DNA of 64,000 bases, from positions 2,170,001 through 2,234,000 of the forward strand of contig CP170561.1 in the NCBI GenBank assembly GCA_042701975.1, written 5' to 3'. The notes below the pieces were generated by a model that saw nothing but the letters and a program-made list of their open reading frames with translations, made no database searches and was not told the DNA's origin. Both the position numbers and the translations under genes were made by a program. The stretch comes from JAFALK01 sp042701975 (GTDB lineage: Bacteria; Pseudomonadota; Gammaproteobacteria; Burkholderiales; Burkholderiaceae_C). Below are positions 34,480 through 42,717 of the stretch, piece by piece. Every line of letters starts with the position of its first letter. Position 1 is the first letter of the stretch.

Positions 34480-36000
34480 ATGACCGAACCCCAGACCCCC
34501 GAAGCCACCGCGGTTCCCGCACGCTTCGACACGCTTTCCCTGGACCCGAAGCTGCTGCGCGCCGTAGCCGATCAAGGCTATGCCACGATGACGCCGATCC
34601 AGGCCAAGGCGATCCCGATCGTCCTGGATGGGCGGGATGTGATGGGCGCCGCCCAGACGGGCACGGGCAAGACGGCCGCCTTCTCCATCCCGCTGCTGCA
34701 GCGCATGCTCAAGCACGAGACGGCCAGTGTTTCGCCGGCGCGCCATCCGGTGCGCGCCCTCGTGATCGCGCCGACGCGCGAGCTGGCTGACCAGGTCGCC
34801 AACAACGTCAAGGCATACAGCAAGCACACGATGCTGCGCGCCGCCTGCGTGTTCGGCGGCGTGGACATGAAGCCGCAGACGCTGGAGCTCAAGAAGGGCG
34901 TCGAGGTGCTGATTGCCACGCCGGGCCGCCTGCTGGACCACATCGAGGCCAAGAACTGCGTGCTCAACCAGGTCGAGTACGTGGTGCTGGACGAGGCCGA
35001 CCGCATGCTGGACATCGGCTTCCTGCCCGACTTGCAGCGCATCCTGTCCTACCTGCCCAAGACCCGCCAGACGCTGCTGTTCTCGGCCACGTTCTCGCCC
35101 GAGATCAAGCGCCTGGCCCAGAGCTATCTGCAGGACCCGGTGCTGGTCGAGGTGGCCCGCCCGAACGCCACGGCCTCGACCGTGGAGCAGCTGTTCTACA
35201 GCGTGACCGACGACGACAAGCGCTCGGTGGTCAAGAAGATCCTCAAGGATCGCGCGATCCGCCAGGCCATCGTCTTTGGCAACTCCAAGCTCGGCGTGGC
35301 CCGCCTGGCCCGCTCCTTCGAGCGTGATGGCCTGCGCACGGCCGCACTTCACGGCGACAAGTCGCAGGACGAGCGCCTGAAGTCGCTGGCCGCCTTCAAG
35401 CGCGGGGAAGTGGATCTGCTCGTGGCGACCGACGTGGCGGCCCGCGGCCTGGACATCGCCGACCTGCCGGCCGTTTTCAATTTCGACGTGCCGTTCAACG
35501 CCGAGGACTATGTTCACCGCATCGGTCGTACGGGCCGTGCGGGCGCCTCCGGTATCGCGGTGACCCTGGTCACCAAGGCCGATGCCCGCAATATGGCGGA
35601 CATCGAGAAGCTCATCAAGCGCAAGGTGGAACTGGACGCCATCGAGGTCGAAGACGATCGCCCGCGTCGCCCGCGCCGCGAGTTCGAAGCCCGCGACGAA
35701 TCGCGTGGTCGTCGCGATGACGAGGGTGGTGGCAGTGCCGGCCGCAGCGAGCGCCAGGAACGCAGCGAGTTTCCCCGGCCTGCCTATCGCGCTCCGGCCC
35801 CTGCGCCGCGCGACCCCTTCTTCGACAAGCCGTACGAATCTTCGCAGGCCGCCGACAGCGAGAAACCGGCCTGGGAAAAGAGCTCCGCTTCGTCGTCGAG
35901 CGCGCCGCGTGGCCTGTCGACCAACATCAAGCCCAAGAAGAAGGTGGCTGCGCTGTTCGGCGCCAAGCCGCCGCCGGCTCCGGCCCCGGTCGAGGGCTGA
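34480..36000 (+). CDS. rhlE: DEAD-box ATP-dependent RNA helicase RhlE
   Basis: 506 residues. A helicase core has the Q motif (FDTLSLDPKLLRAV...MTPIQ), motif I AQTGTGKT (58-65), PTRELADQV, the DEAD box VLDEADRML (about 170), SATF, and the C-terminal VATDVAARGLDIADL and HRIGRTGRAG. The tail from about 395 is Arg/Glu/Pro-rich and disordered, ending in KPKKKVAALFGAKPP, a form common in betaproteobacterial RhlE. The protein remodels RNA and ribosome-assembly intermediates in the cytoplasm. It converges on the methyltransferase gene with a shared terminator. Confidence 0.95.
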   Translation: MTEPQTPEATAVPARFDTLSLDPKLLRAVADQGYATMTPIQAKAIPIVLDGRDVMGAAQTGTGKTAAFSIPLLQRMLKHETASVSPARHPVRALVIAPTRELADQVANNVKAYSKHTMLRAACVFGGVDMKPQTLELKKGVEVLIATPGRLLDHIEAKNCVLNQVEYVVLDEADRMLDIGFLPDLQRILSYLPKTRQTLLFSATFSPEIKRLAQSYLQDPVLVEVARPNATASTVEQLFYSVTDDDKRSVVKKILKDRAIRQAIVFGNSKLGVARLARSFERDGLRTAALHGDKSQDERLKSLAAFKRGEVDLLVATDVAARGLDIADLPAVFNFDVPFNAEDYVHRIGRTGRAGASGIAVTLVTKADARNMADIEKLIKRKVELDAIEVEDDRPRRPRREFEARDESRGRRDDEGGGSAGRSERQERSEFPRPAYRAPAPAPRDPFFDKPYESSQAADSEKPAWEKSSASSSSAPRGLSTNIKPKKKVAALFGAKPPPAPAPVEG

Positions 36001-36018
36001 TCCAGCCCTCCCGATCGA

Positions 36019-36843
36019 TCAGTTGATCAGTTGATCGGTTGATCGGTTGATCGGTTGATCGGTTGATCGGTTGATCGGTTGATCAACCCAGGATCGCAAA
36101 AACTGCCGGCACCTTGTCCGGCAGTTCTTTTTGGCCGATCGCCATTCGGCGACGCAGAGGCTGCGGGTGCTGCCGCCCGGCAGGGTGAGCCCGCAGGAGA
36201 CCGACAGCCGCGTGCTCGGCTTCAGCGTAGACAGCAAGGCCTGGAGCAGGGCGGTGTTGCGGTAGGGCGTTTCGATCATCAGCTGCGTCTGCTGCTGCTT
36301 GATCGACAGCGCCTCCAGCTCGCGGATGCGCGCGGCGCGTGCGCCGGCTTCCACCGGCAAGTAGCCGACGAAGGCGAAGCTCTGGCCGTTCAGGCCGCTG
36401 GCCGAGAGGGCCATCAACAGCGAGCTCGGGCCGGAAAGCGGCACGACCTCGATGCCCGCAGCATGCGCGGCCTCCACCAGCAGGGCGCCCGGATCGGCCA
36501 CGGCCGGCAGGCCGGCTTCCGAGATCAGGCCCACATCGTGTCCGTCGAGACAGGGCGTCAGCAGCTTGCGCCAGTCGGGGCTTTGCGTCGGTTTCCCACC
36601 CTTGGGTGGCCGGGGCAGCTCCTGGATGTCCAGCGCCTGCAGCGGCTGCGTCAGCGGCACGATCTCGTTCACGCGCTTGAGGAAAGCGCGCGTGGTCTTG
36701 GCGTTCTCGGCCGCCCAGTGGTTCAGCCGGGCGGCGGTCTGCAGGATGTGCAGCGGCAGCACCTGCTGCAGGTCCACGGCGGCGCCATCCACGCCGAAGT
36801 CCAGCGTGTTCGGCACGAGGTAAAGCTTGCCCTTGTTGCTCAT
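36019..36843 (-). CDS. RsmI-like (tetrapyrrole methylase family) SAM-dependent methyltransferase, frameshifted C-terminus
   Basis: SAM-dependent methyltransferase of the RsmI/YabN fold. Start ATG 36843 gives MSNKGKLYLVPNTLDFGVDG. SAM-site motifs are GLISEAGLPAVADPGALLVE and VPLSGPSSLLMALSASGLNG; the third, LMIETPYRN, is also present. Up to SLCVAEWRSAKK it looks normal, then becomes NCRTRCRQFLRSW plus the repeat-encoded tail. A one-base shift at the A5 run (36128-36132) would instead read ELPDKVPAVFAILG and stop at 36083-36085. So the 274-residue product has an aberrant end, from a sequencing error, mutation or recoding. The rRNA target is not certain. Confidence 0.8.
   Translation of the reverse strand: MSNKGKLYLVPNTLDFGVDGAAVDLQQVLPLHILQTAARLNHWAAENAKTTRAFLKRVNEIVPLTQPLQALDIQELPRPPKGGKPTQSPDWRKLLTPCLDGHDVGLISEAGLPAVADPGALLVEAAHAAGIEVVPLSGPSSLLMALSASGLNGQSFAFVGYLPVEAGARAARIRELEALSIKQQQTQLMIETPYRNTALLQALLSTLKPSTRLSVSCGLTLPGGSTRSLCVAEWRSAKKNCRTRCRQFLRSWVDQPINRSTDQPINRSTDQLIN
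36022..36085. repeat. Eight tandem copies of an 8-bp repeat (GTTGATCG/A)
   Basis: From 36022 to 36085 the unit GTTGATCG (first and last copies end in A) is repeated eight times without interruption. Each copy holds a GATC site. It lies between rhlE and the convergent methyltransferase gene and is read through by the frameshifted end of the latter, where three units (24 bases) encode one eight-residue repeat of the type RSTDQPIN. Arrays like this change copy number by slippage. Confidence 0.95.
36098..36132. terminator. Bidirectional intrinsic terminator between rhlE and the methyltransferase gene
   Basis: Perfect 9-bp inverted repeat AACTGCCGG (36101-36109) and CCGGCAGTT (36118-36126) with an 8-base loop. 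It is followed by CTTTTT on the plus strand and by TTTTT on the minus strand, so it can end transcripts of both convergent genes. It overlaps the 3' coding end of the minus-strand gene. Confidence 0.8.
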
Positions 36844-36851
36844 GGACCGAA

Positions 36852-37433
36852 TCACCTCAGCGGATCGATGCCGGCCTGGCGCAGCAGGTTGGCCGTTCGG
36901 ATCAGCGGCAGGCCGATCAGCGCCGTCGGGTCGTCGGATTCGATGGAGTCCAGCAGGGCGATGCCCAGCGTCTCGCACTTGGCGCTGCCGGCACAGTCGT
37001 AGGGTTCCTCCAGCCGCAAATAACGCTCGATCTCGGCGTCATCGAGCGGGCGGAACGTCACGCGCACGGGCGAGAGGAATTCGCCGGTGAAGCCCGGCGC
37101 CACCACGGCCACGGCGGTCTGGAAAACGATGGTGCGACCGCGCATGCGGCGCAGTTGCTCGACTGCGCGTTCGTGTGTGCCGGGTTTGCCGATGGGCTCT
37201 CCGTCCAGATCGGCCACCTGGTCCGAGCCGATCACGACCGCCTCGGGGAAGCGCGCGGCCACGGCGCGGGCCTTGGCCAGGGCCAAACGGCGGGCGAGGG
37301 CGGCGGGAGCTTCGCCAGGCAGTGGGGTTTCATCGACCTCGGGCTTGGCCACCTCGAAGGGCAGGCGCAGGCGCTCCAGCAGTTCGCGCCGGTAGCGCGA
37401 GGTGGAGCCCAGAATCAGTTGCGGTGCAGTCAT
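36852..37433 (-). CDS. maf: Maf-like nucleotide pyrophosphatase (YceF type)
   Basis: 193 residues starting MTAPQLILGSTSRYRRELLE, the Maf signature. VIGSDQVADLDGEPIGKPGT holds the catalytic aspartate and the Q of the YceF subgroup, and SAKCETLGIALLDSIESDDP with TALIGLPLI follows. YceF enzymes hydrolyse modified nucleotides such as m7GTP. I choose ATG 37433 over a start 24 bases further upstream. It shares a minus-strand unit with the methyltransferase (8-base gap) and is divergent from yceD. Confidence 0.93.
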   Translation of the reverse strand: MTAPQLILGSTSRYRRELLERLRLPFEVAKPEVDETPLPGEAPAALARRLALAKARAVAARFPEAVVIGSDQVADLDGEPIGKPGTHERAVEQLRRMRGRTIVFQTAVAVVAPGFTGEFLSPVRVTFRPLDDAEIERYLRLEEPYDCAGSAKCETLGIALLDSIESDDPTALIGLPLIRTANLLRQAGIDPLR

Positions 37434-37465
37434 TCGGCGAATTGTCGGGGAATACACTTCGTGCC

Positions 37466-38008
37466 ATGAAATCCCGTGAGCAATCCGCCGCCAAGCTCGA
37501 CGTCGAGGCTTTTGCCCGAGATGGCGGCCATCTGGAGGGCCAATGGCCCGCCGTCGAACTGGAGCGCCTGGCCGATGCGGCCGCGCCCGAAGCCCCGGCC
37601 AGCGGTTGGCCGGCCGTGAGATGGTCCCTGGAGGGCGAGCTGCGCGAGCGCCGCGGCGCCGAGCCTGAAGTCTGGCTGCACCTGGAGGCCGGCGCCGAGG
37701 TGCAGCTGACCTGCCAGCGCTGCCTGCACGCCGTGGCCGAGAGGGTCGAGGCCGAGCGTTCCATCCTCTTCGTCCGTGGCGAGAACGAGGCCGCCGATCT
37801 GGATGCCGACAGCGAGGACGACGTGCTGGCGCTCACGCGCAGCCTCGACGCCAAGACGCTGATCGAGGAAGAGCTGCTGCTGGAACTGCCGCTCGTGCCA
37901 CGACACGAGGTCTGCCCGACGCCGTTGGCCGCGCCGGTTGACGATCTGCCGCAGGTGGCAGAAAAGCCCAATCCTTTTGCCGCGCTGGCCGCCCTCAAGA
38001 AGAAGTAG
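37466..38008 (+). CDS. yceD: YceD/DUF177 protein linked to 23S rRNA accumulation
   Basis: 180-residue cytoplasmic protein with the DUF177 pattern: VQLTCQRCLHAVAERVEAER and later EELLLELPLVPRHEVCPT, where paired cysteines are conserved; the acidic middle has DADSEDDVLAL. The C-terminus FAALAALKKK is typical. It is immediately upstream of rpmF in many proteobacteria and needed for normal 23S rRNA levels. ATG 37466 is used. A longer frame upstream would overlap maf. Confidence 0.9.
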   Translation: MKSREQSAAKLDVEAFARDGGHLEGQWPAVELERLADAAAPEAPASGWPAVRWSLEGELRERRGAEPEVWLHLEAGAEVQLTCQRCLHAVAERVEAERSILFVRGENEAADLDADSEDDVLALTRSLDAKTLIEEELLLELPLVPRHEVCPTPLAAPVDDLPQVAEKPNPFAALAALKKK

Positions 38009-38015
38009 CCAGGAT

Positions 38016-38044
38016 TTGGGTTTTCCCGCGATGCGTGCTACACT
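38016..38044 (+). promoter_or_regulatory. Candidate sigma-70 promoter of rpmF
   Basis: TTGGGT (38016-38021), a 17-base spacer and TACACT (38039-38044) lie just after yceD and about 105 bases before the rpmF start. A CCCGCG/CGCGGG inverted repeat (38025-38030, 38045-38050) overlaps it. Confidence 0.5.
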
Positions 38045-38149
38045 CGCGGGCTTTCCCCGGTTCTATCTGTCAATCATTGTCTGCAGATTGCCTGCAGCCG
38101 GGGCGTGGGGCCGAGTTTCCCCACTCACTACCCCACTGGAGAATTCAAC

Positions 38150-38332
38150 ATGGCCGTTCAGCAAAACAAGAAGTCGCCTTCCAAGCGCGGCATGCACCGT
38201 TCGCACAACGCACTGGTGACCCCGGGTACCGGCATCGAGCCGACCACCGGTGAAGTGCACATGCGTCACCACATCAGCCCCAACGGCTTCTACCGTGGCC
38301 GCAAGGTCCTGAAGACCAAGGCCGAGGCCTGA
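38150..38332 (+). CDS. rpmF: 50S ribosomal protein L32
   Basis: 60-residue basic protein MAVQQNKKSPSKRGMHRSH with the L32 core and the ending RHHISPNGFYRGRKVLKTK. The Zn-binding cysteines found in some L32 proteins are absent, as is common in betaproteobacteria. ATG 38150 is preceded by GGAG at good spacing. It lies between yceD and plsX, the classic order. A terminator follows at 38395-38426. Confidence 0.97.
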   Translation: MAVQQNKKSPSKRGMHRSHNALVTPGTGIEPTTGEVHMRHHISPNGFYRGRKVLKTKAEA

Positions 38333-38394
38333 TCTTTCTTGACCGTCGCAGCGCGCTCTCCTTGAGCAGCTGCGAACCACGTCAGCCCACAAAT

Positions 38395-38426
38395 CCCGGA
38401 CTGTGACACTCGCAGTGCCGGGTTTT
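38395..38426 (+). terminator. Intrinsic terminator downstream of rpmF
   Basis: CCCGGACTG (38395-38403) pairs with CAGT-G-CCGGG (38413-38422) with a one-base bulge and a 9-base loop, followed by TTTT. It may reduce read-through from rpmF into plsX, so the lipid genes may need their own promoter within 38427-38556, where I see no clear one. Confidence 0.65.
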
Positions 38427-38556
38427 GTCGTTTCTGGAAGACTCGCTGGATACACGTCCTGCAGGAGCTTTCAGATGGTTTCCACTCGGGGCGCGCCCGC
38501 TTGAACTGGTGGGCGGCCTCGCGTAAGGTCAGCCGTCCTGGCCCGTTAGCTAACCG

Positions 38557-39670
38557 ATGCTCTCTCCGACTCCCCTAGACACCGTGCGCCTGTCCGTCGA
38601 CTGCATGGGCGGCGATCACGGACCCTCGATCACGCTGCCGGCCGCCAAGGCTTTTCTTCAAGCGCATCCCAAGGCAGAACTGCTGCTCGTGGGCCGGCCT
38701 GAAAGCCTGGCCGAGGCCGCCAACTGGCCGCGCGTCACCATCGTGCCGGCCGCGGAGGTCGTCGAAATGCACGACCCCGTGGAAGTGGCGCTGCGCCGCA
38801 AGAAGCAATCCTCGATGCGCATCGCCATCGAGCAGCTCAAGGCCCGCGATGGCCAGCAGCCGGCTGCCCACGCCTGCGTTTTCGGCTGGCAATACCGGCG
38901 CACTGATGGCCGTGGCGCGCTACCTGCTCAAGACGCTGGAAGGCATCGATCGCCCGGCCATTGCCACCGTCATGCCCAACACGAAGCAGGGCTACACCAC
39001 CGTGCTTGACCTCGGCGCCAACGTCGATTGCACGGCGGAGCACCTGCTGCAGTTCGCGGTGATGGGCAGCGCCCTGGTGTCGGCTGTCGATGGCAAGGAA
39101 GAGCCCAGTGTGGGCCTGCTGAACATCGGCGAAGAGATCATCAAGGGCAGCCAGGTCATCAAGCGCGCGGCCGAGCTGCTGCGCGAGGCCGATGCCGCCG
39201 GCCACCTCAAGTTCTTCGGCAACGTCGAAGGCAACGACATCTTCAAGGGCACGACGGACCTCGTCGTGTGCGATGGTTTTGTTGGCAACGTCGCGCTGAA
39301 GGCCGCGGAAGGCTTGGCATCGATGATCGGCGCCAGCCTGCGCGAGGAATTCGGGCGTTCGGTGTTCACCAAACTTGCCGCCATCGTCGCGCTTCCTGTC
39401 CTCAACCGCTTCAAACATCGCGTGGATCACCGCCGATTCAACGGCGCAGCCCTTTTGGGCCTGCGCGGCCTGGTGTTCAAGAGCCATGGCTCGGCCGATG
39501 CCTTTGCGTTTGAGCAGGCCCTGAACCGCGCTTATGATGCCGCCCGCAACCGGCTTCAAGACCGGGTTCACGATCGTATCGTCGCCACGCTGGCCGCCAT
39601 GCCGGCTCCCACGGAGGGTGCGGGCGACGACTCTGGAGATGAGGCGGCTTCCGCCGCTCAAGCTGCATGA
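38557..39670 (+). pseudogene. plsX: plsX phosphate acyltransferase with an apparent one-base frameshift
   Basis: PlsX makes acyl-phosphate from acyl-ACP for phospholipid synthesis. The N-terminal part (VRLSVDCMGGDHGPSITLPA to MRIAIEQLKARDGQQPAAHA) is read in one frame and the rest (SAGNTGALMAVARYLLKTLE to the end) in another. The join is at TTTT 38879-38882: with three Ts the protein would read ACVSAGNTGALMAV and run uninterrupted to 370 residues, close to the usual 350-360. Both halves look fully conserved, so a sequencing or assembly error is as likely as true inactivation of this important gene. Confidence 0.85.
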
Positions 39671-40665
39671 ATTTGCAAATCCCGAATACCCCGCGGTACT
39701 CCCGCATCCTCGGCACGGGCAGCTATCTGCCCCCGCGCCGTGTCAGCAATGACGACCTGGCCGCCCAGCTGGCGCGCGACGGGATCGAGACGTCCGACGC
39801 CTGGATCATTGAGCGCACCGGCATCCGCGCTCGCCACTTCGCCGATGACGGCGTGGCCGCCAGCGACCTGGCCCTGCCTGCCGTGCAAGCTGCGCTGCAG
39901 GCCGCCGGCATGGAAGCGAGCGAGATCGACCTGATCATCGTGGCGACCTCCACGCCGGACATGGTCTTCCCGTCCACGGCGGCGCTGCTGCAAGGCAAGC
40001 TCGGCATCGCCGGCTGCCCCGCCTTCGACGTTCAGGCCGTGTGCTCGGGCTTCGTCTACGCGCTGACCGTGGCCGATTCCATGATCAAGAGTGGCGCAGC
40101 GTCCAAGGCGATCGTCGTCGGCACCGAGGTGTTCTCGCGCATCCTCGACTTCAAGGACCGCACGACCTGCGTGCTCTTCGGCGATGGCGCCGGCGCCGTG
40201 GTGCTGGGCGCCAGTGAAACGCCCGGGATCGTGGCCACCGAGCTGCACGCCGATGGCCGCCATGTGGAAGTGCTGTGCACGCCGGGCCATGTGTCGGGCG
40301 GCCAGATCCTTGGGCATCCGCTGCTCAAGATGGACGGCCCGGCCGTGTTCAAACTCGCCGTCGGCGTGCTGGAAAAGGTGGCGCGCTCGGTGCTCGAGAA
40401 GGCCGGCCGCACCGAGTCCGACATCGACTGGCTGATCCCCCACCAGGCCAACATCCGCATCATGGAAGGCACGGCCAAGAAGCTGAAGATGCCGCTGGAG
40501 CGCATGGTCGCCACGGTGGCCGAACACGGCAACACCTCGGCCGCCTCGATCCCGCTGGCGCTGGACGTTGCCGTGCGCGACGGTCGCATCAAGCCGGGCG
40601 ACACGCTGATGCTCGAGGGCGTGGGCGGCGGCTTCACCTGGGGCGCCGTGCTCCTCGATTTCTGA
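39667..40665 (+). CDS. fabH: Beta-ketoacyl-ACP synthase III
   Basis: 332-residue thiolase-fold enzyme that condenses acetyl-CoA with malonyl-ACP to start fatty-acid synthesis. Catalytic triad: C126 in DVQAVCSGFVYA, H259 in IPHQANIRI and N289 in EHGNTSAASIP. Length is normal. The ATG overlaps the plsX stop (ATGA), and fabD follows after nine bases. Confidence 0.97.
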   Translation: MNLQIPNTPRYSRILGTGSYLPPRRVSNDDLAAQLARDGIETSDAWIIERTGIRARHFADDGVAASDLALPAVQAALQAAGMEASEIDLIIVATSTPDMVFPSTAALLQGKLGIAGCPAFDVQAVCSGFVYALTVADSMIKSGAASKAIVVGTEVFSRILDFKDRTTCVLFGDGAGAVVLGASETPGIVATELHADGRHVEVLCTPGHVSGGQILGHPLLKMDGPAVFKLAVGVLEKVARSVLEKAGRTESDIDWLIPHQANIRIMEGTAKKLKMPLERMVATVAEHGNTSAASIPLALDVAVRDGRIKPGDTLMLEGVGGGFTWGAVLLDF

Positions 40666-40674
40666 GATTTCAAG

Positions 40675-41610
40675 ATGACGCAATTCGCATTCGTTTTTCC
40701 GGGCCAGGGCTCGCAGGCCGTCGGCATGCTCGACGCCTGGGGCGACCACCCGGAAGTGCTCCGCACGCTGGCTGAGGCATCAAGTGCGCTCGGCGAAGAC
40801 ATCGGCGCCCTGATCAAGAACGGCCCGAAGGAACAGCTGGACCTGACGACCAACACCCAGCCCGTGATGCTCACAGCCGGCATCGCCTGCTACCGCGCCT
40901 GGATCGCCGAGACGGGCCTCACGCCCGTGGCGGCTGCGGGTCATTCGCTGGGCGAGTACACCGCCCTGGTCGCATCCGGCGCCCTGAGCCTGGCCGACGC
41001 GCTGCCGCTGGTGCGCTTTCGCGCGCAGGCCATGCAGGAAGCCGTGCCGGTTGGCGTGGGCGCCATGTACGCCATCCTCGGCCTGGAGGGCGAAGCCGTG
41101 CGCGCGGGCTGCGCACAAGCGGCAGCCGAGAGCGGCGAAGTGATCGAAGCGGTCAACTTCAACGACCCCAAGCAGACCGTGATCGCCGGCTCCAAGGCCG
41201 GCGCCGAGAAGGCCGCCGAGATCCTCAAGGCTGCCGGCGCCAAGCGCGCGCTGCCGCTGCCGGTGTCCGCGCCTTTCCACTCCAGCCTGATGAAGCCTGC
41301 CGCCGAGCGCCTGCGCGAAAAGCTGGCCAGCGTGCGTTTCGGCGCTCAGGCTTTCCCGGTGATCAACAACATCGACGTGGCGGTCACGACTGAAGCCGAT
41401 GCGCTGCGCGATGCGCTCTACCGCCAGGCCTTCGGCCCGGTGCGTTGGGTCGAAGTCGTCCAGGCGCTGAAGGCTCGCGGTCTCACCCACATCATCGAAT
41501 GCGGCCCGGGCAAGGTCCTGGCCGGCATGGCCAAGCGCATCGATGGCGAGCTGCAGAGCGCCACCATCTTCGATCCGGCCTCGCTGGCTGAAGTCAAGGG
41601 AATGCTATGA
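40675..41610 (+). CDS. fabD: Malonyl-CoA:ACP transacylase
   Basis: 311 residues starting TQFAFVFPGQGSQAVGML. The nucleophile S91 is in GHSLGEYTALV and the partner H202 in SAPFHSSLM. It loads malonyl groups on ACP in the cytoplasm. It overlaps fabG by four bases, so translation is coupled. Confidence 0.97.
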   Translation: MTQFAFVFPGQGSQAVGMLDAWGDHPEVLRTLAEASSALGEDIGALIKNGPKEQLDLTTNTQPVMLTAGIACYRAWIAETGLTPVAAAGHSLGEYTALVASGALSLADALPLVRFRAQAMQEAVPVGVGAMYAILGLEGEAVRAGCAQAAAESGEVIEAVNFNDPKQTVIAGSKAGAEKAAEILKAAGAKRALPLPVSAPFHSSLMKPAAERLREKLASVRFGAQAFPVINNIDVAVTTEADALRDALYRQAFGPVRWVEVVQALKARGLTHIIECGPGKVLAGMAKRIDGELQSATIFDPASLAEVKGML

Positions 41611-42347
41611 GTGAATCGACCAAGCAAGTCGCGCTGGTGACCGGCGCCAGCCGCGGCATCGGCCGCGCGATCGCCACGACGCTGGCGAGCCAAGGCTATA
41701 AGGTCATCGGCACGGCCACGACCGAATCCGGCGCCGCTTCGATCACCGAAGCCCTGGCTCCGCTCGGTGGCCGCGGCATCGCGCTGAACGTCAACGATGC
41801 GCCGGCCGTGGACGCCGCCATCGACGCCATCCTCAAGGCCGACGGTGGCCTGCACGTCCTCGTCAACAACGCTGGCATCACGCGCGACCAACTGGCCATG
41901 CGCATGAAGGATGACGATTGGGACGCCGTGCTGGACACCAACCTCAAGGCCGTCTTCCGCCTCTCCCGCGCGGTGATGCGCCCCATGATGAAGCAGCGCT
42001 ACGGCCGCATCATCTCCATCACCTCGGTGGTGGGCGCCTCCGGCAACCCGGGCCAGGCCAACTACGCAGCCGCCAAGGCCGGCGTGGCCGGCATGACCCG
42101 CGCCCTGGCCCGCGAGCTGGGCAGCCGCAACGTCACCGTCAACTGCGTGGCCCCCGGTTTCATCGCCACTGACATGACCGAAGTGCTGCCCGAGGCCCAG
42201 AAGGCCGCGCTGCTGGCACAGATCCCGCTGGGGCGCTTGGGCGCCCCGGAAGAGATCGCCGGCGCCGTTGCGTTCCTGGCCAGCCCGGCGGCCGGCTACA
42301 TCACCGGAACAGAGCTGCACGTCAATGGCGGCATGTTCATGAATTGA
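41607..42347 (+). CDS. fabG: 3-oxoacyl-ACP reductase
   Basis: 246-residue classical SDR. NADPH loop TGASRGIG (12-19), NNAG (87-90), catalytic S140, Y153 and K157 (in ANYAAAKAG). The start overlaps fabD. It performs the first reduction step of each elongation cycle. Confidence 0.97.
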   Translation: MSESTKQVALVTGASRGIGRAIATTLASQGYKVIGTATTESGAASITEALAPLGGRGIALNVNDAPAVDAAIDAILKADGGLHVLVNNAGITRDQLAMRMKDDDWDAVLDTNLKAVFRLSRAVMRPMMKQRYGRIISITSVVGASGNPGQANYAAAKAGVAGMTRALARELGSRNVTVNCVAPGFIATDMTEVLPEAQKAALLAQIPLGRLGAPEEIAGAVAFLASPAAGYITGTELHVNGGMFMN

Positions 42348-42454
42348 GGATTTGACCCCCTCTGCCCACCGGACGCCCGGACGGTGAAGGCGCTGACTTG
42401 CTCAGGCCTTAGAATCCCGGGCTGTCTTTAGCAAACCCCTCCTGGAGGAGTGTC
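42348..42454 (+). promoter_or_regulatory. fabG-acpP spacer with candidate acpP promoter
   Basis: The 107-base spacer contains a -10-like TAGAAT at 42410-42415 and a weak hairpin (CACCG/CGGTG around 42370-42390). acpP usually needs extra transcription because ACP is abundant. No good -35 is visible. Confidence 0.35.
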
Positions 42455-42694
42455 ATGAGCGATATCGAAACCCGTGTCAAGAAAATCATTGCCGAACAAC
42501 TCGGCGTGCCCGAAGCTGACGTGACCAATGAAAAGGCCTTCGTCGCCGACCTGGGCGCTGATTCCCTGGACACGGTGGAACTGGTGATGGCTCTGGAAGA
42601 TGAGTTCAGCATCGAGATCCCCGACGAAGAAGCCGAGAAGATCACGACGGTGCAACTGGCGATCGACTACGCCGTCAAGCACCAGAAGGCCTAA
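42455..42694 (+). CDS. acpP: Acyl carrier protein
   Basis: 79-residue acidic four-helix protein. The phosphopantetheine serine is S37 in DLGADSLDTVELVM. A strong Shine-Dalgarno (GGAGGAG) precedes the ATG, fitting high expression. AcpS (54079-54483) would attach the cofactor. Confidence 0.98.
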   Translation: MSDIETRVKKIIAEQLGVPEADVTNEKAFVADLGADSLDTVELVMALEDEFSIEIPDEEAEKITTVQLAIDYAVKHQKA

Positions 42695-42717
42695 TCGTTT
42701 TTCTTACTGAGTTCCGC

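Noticed and set aside
32821..35517. 898-residue minus-strand open frame across the wecA-like and rhlE genes
   Set aside because: It runs antisense to two clear genes, has no family features and is rich in His/Gln/Arg as expected from shadow translation of high-G+C coding DNA.
36022..36085. CRISPR-like array
   Set aside because: Units are 8 bases, directly adjacent and without spacers; this is a simple tandem repeat.
38849..39670. A shorter plsX starting at ATG 38849
   Set aside because: That ATG is out of frame with the conserved upstream half and would remove the N-terminal third of PlsX; a frameshift explains the data better.
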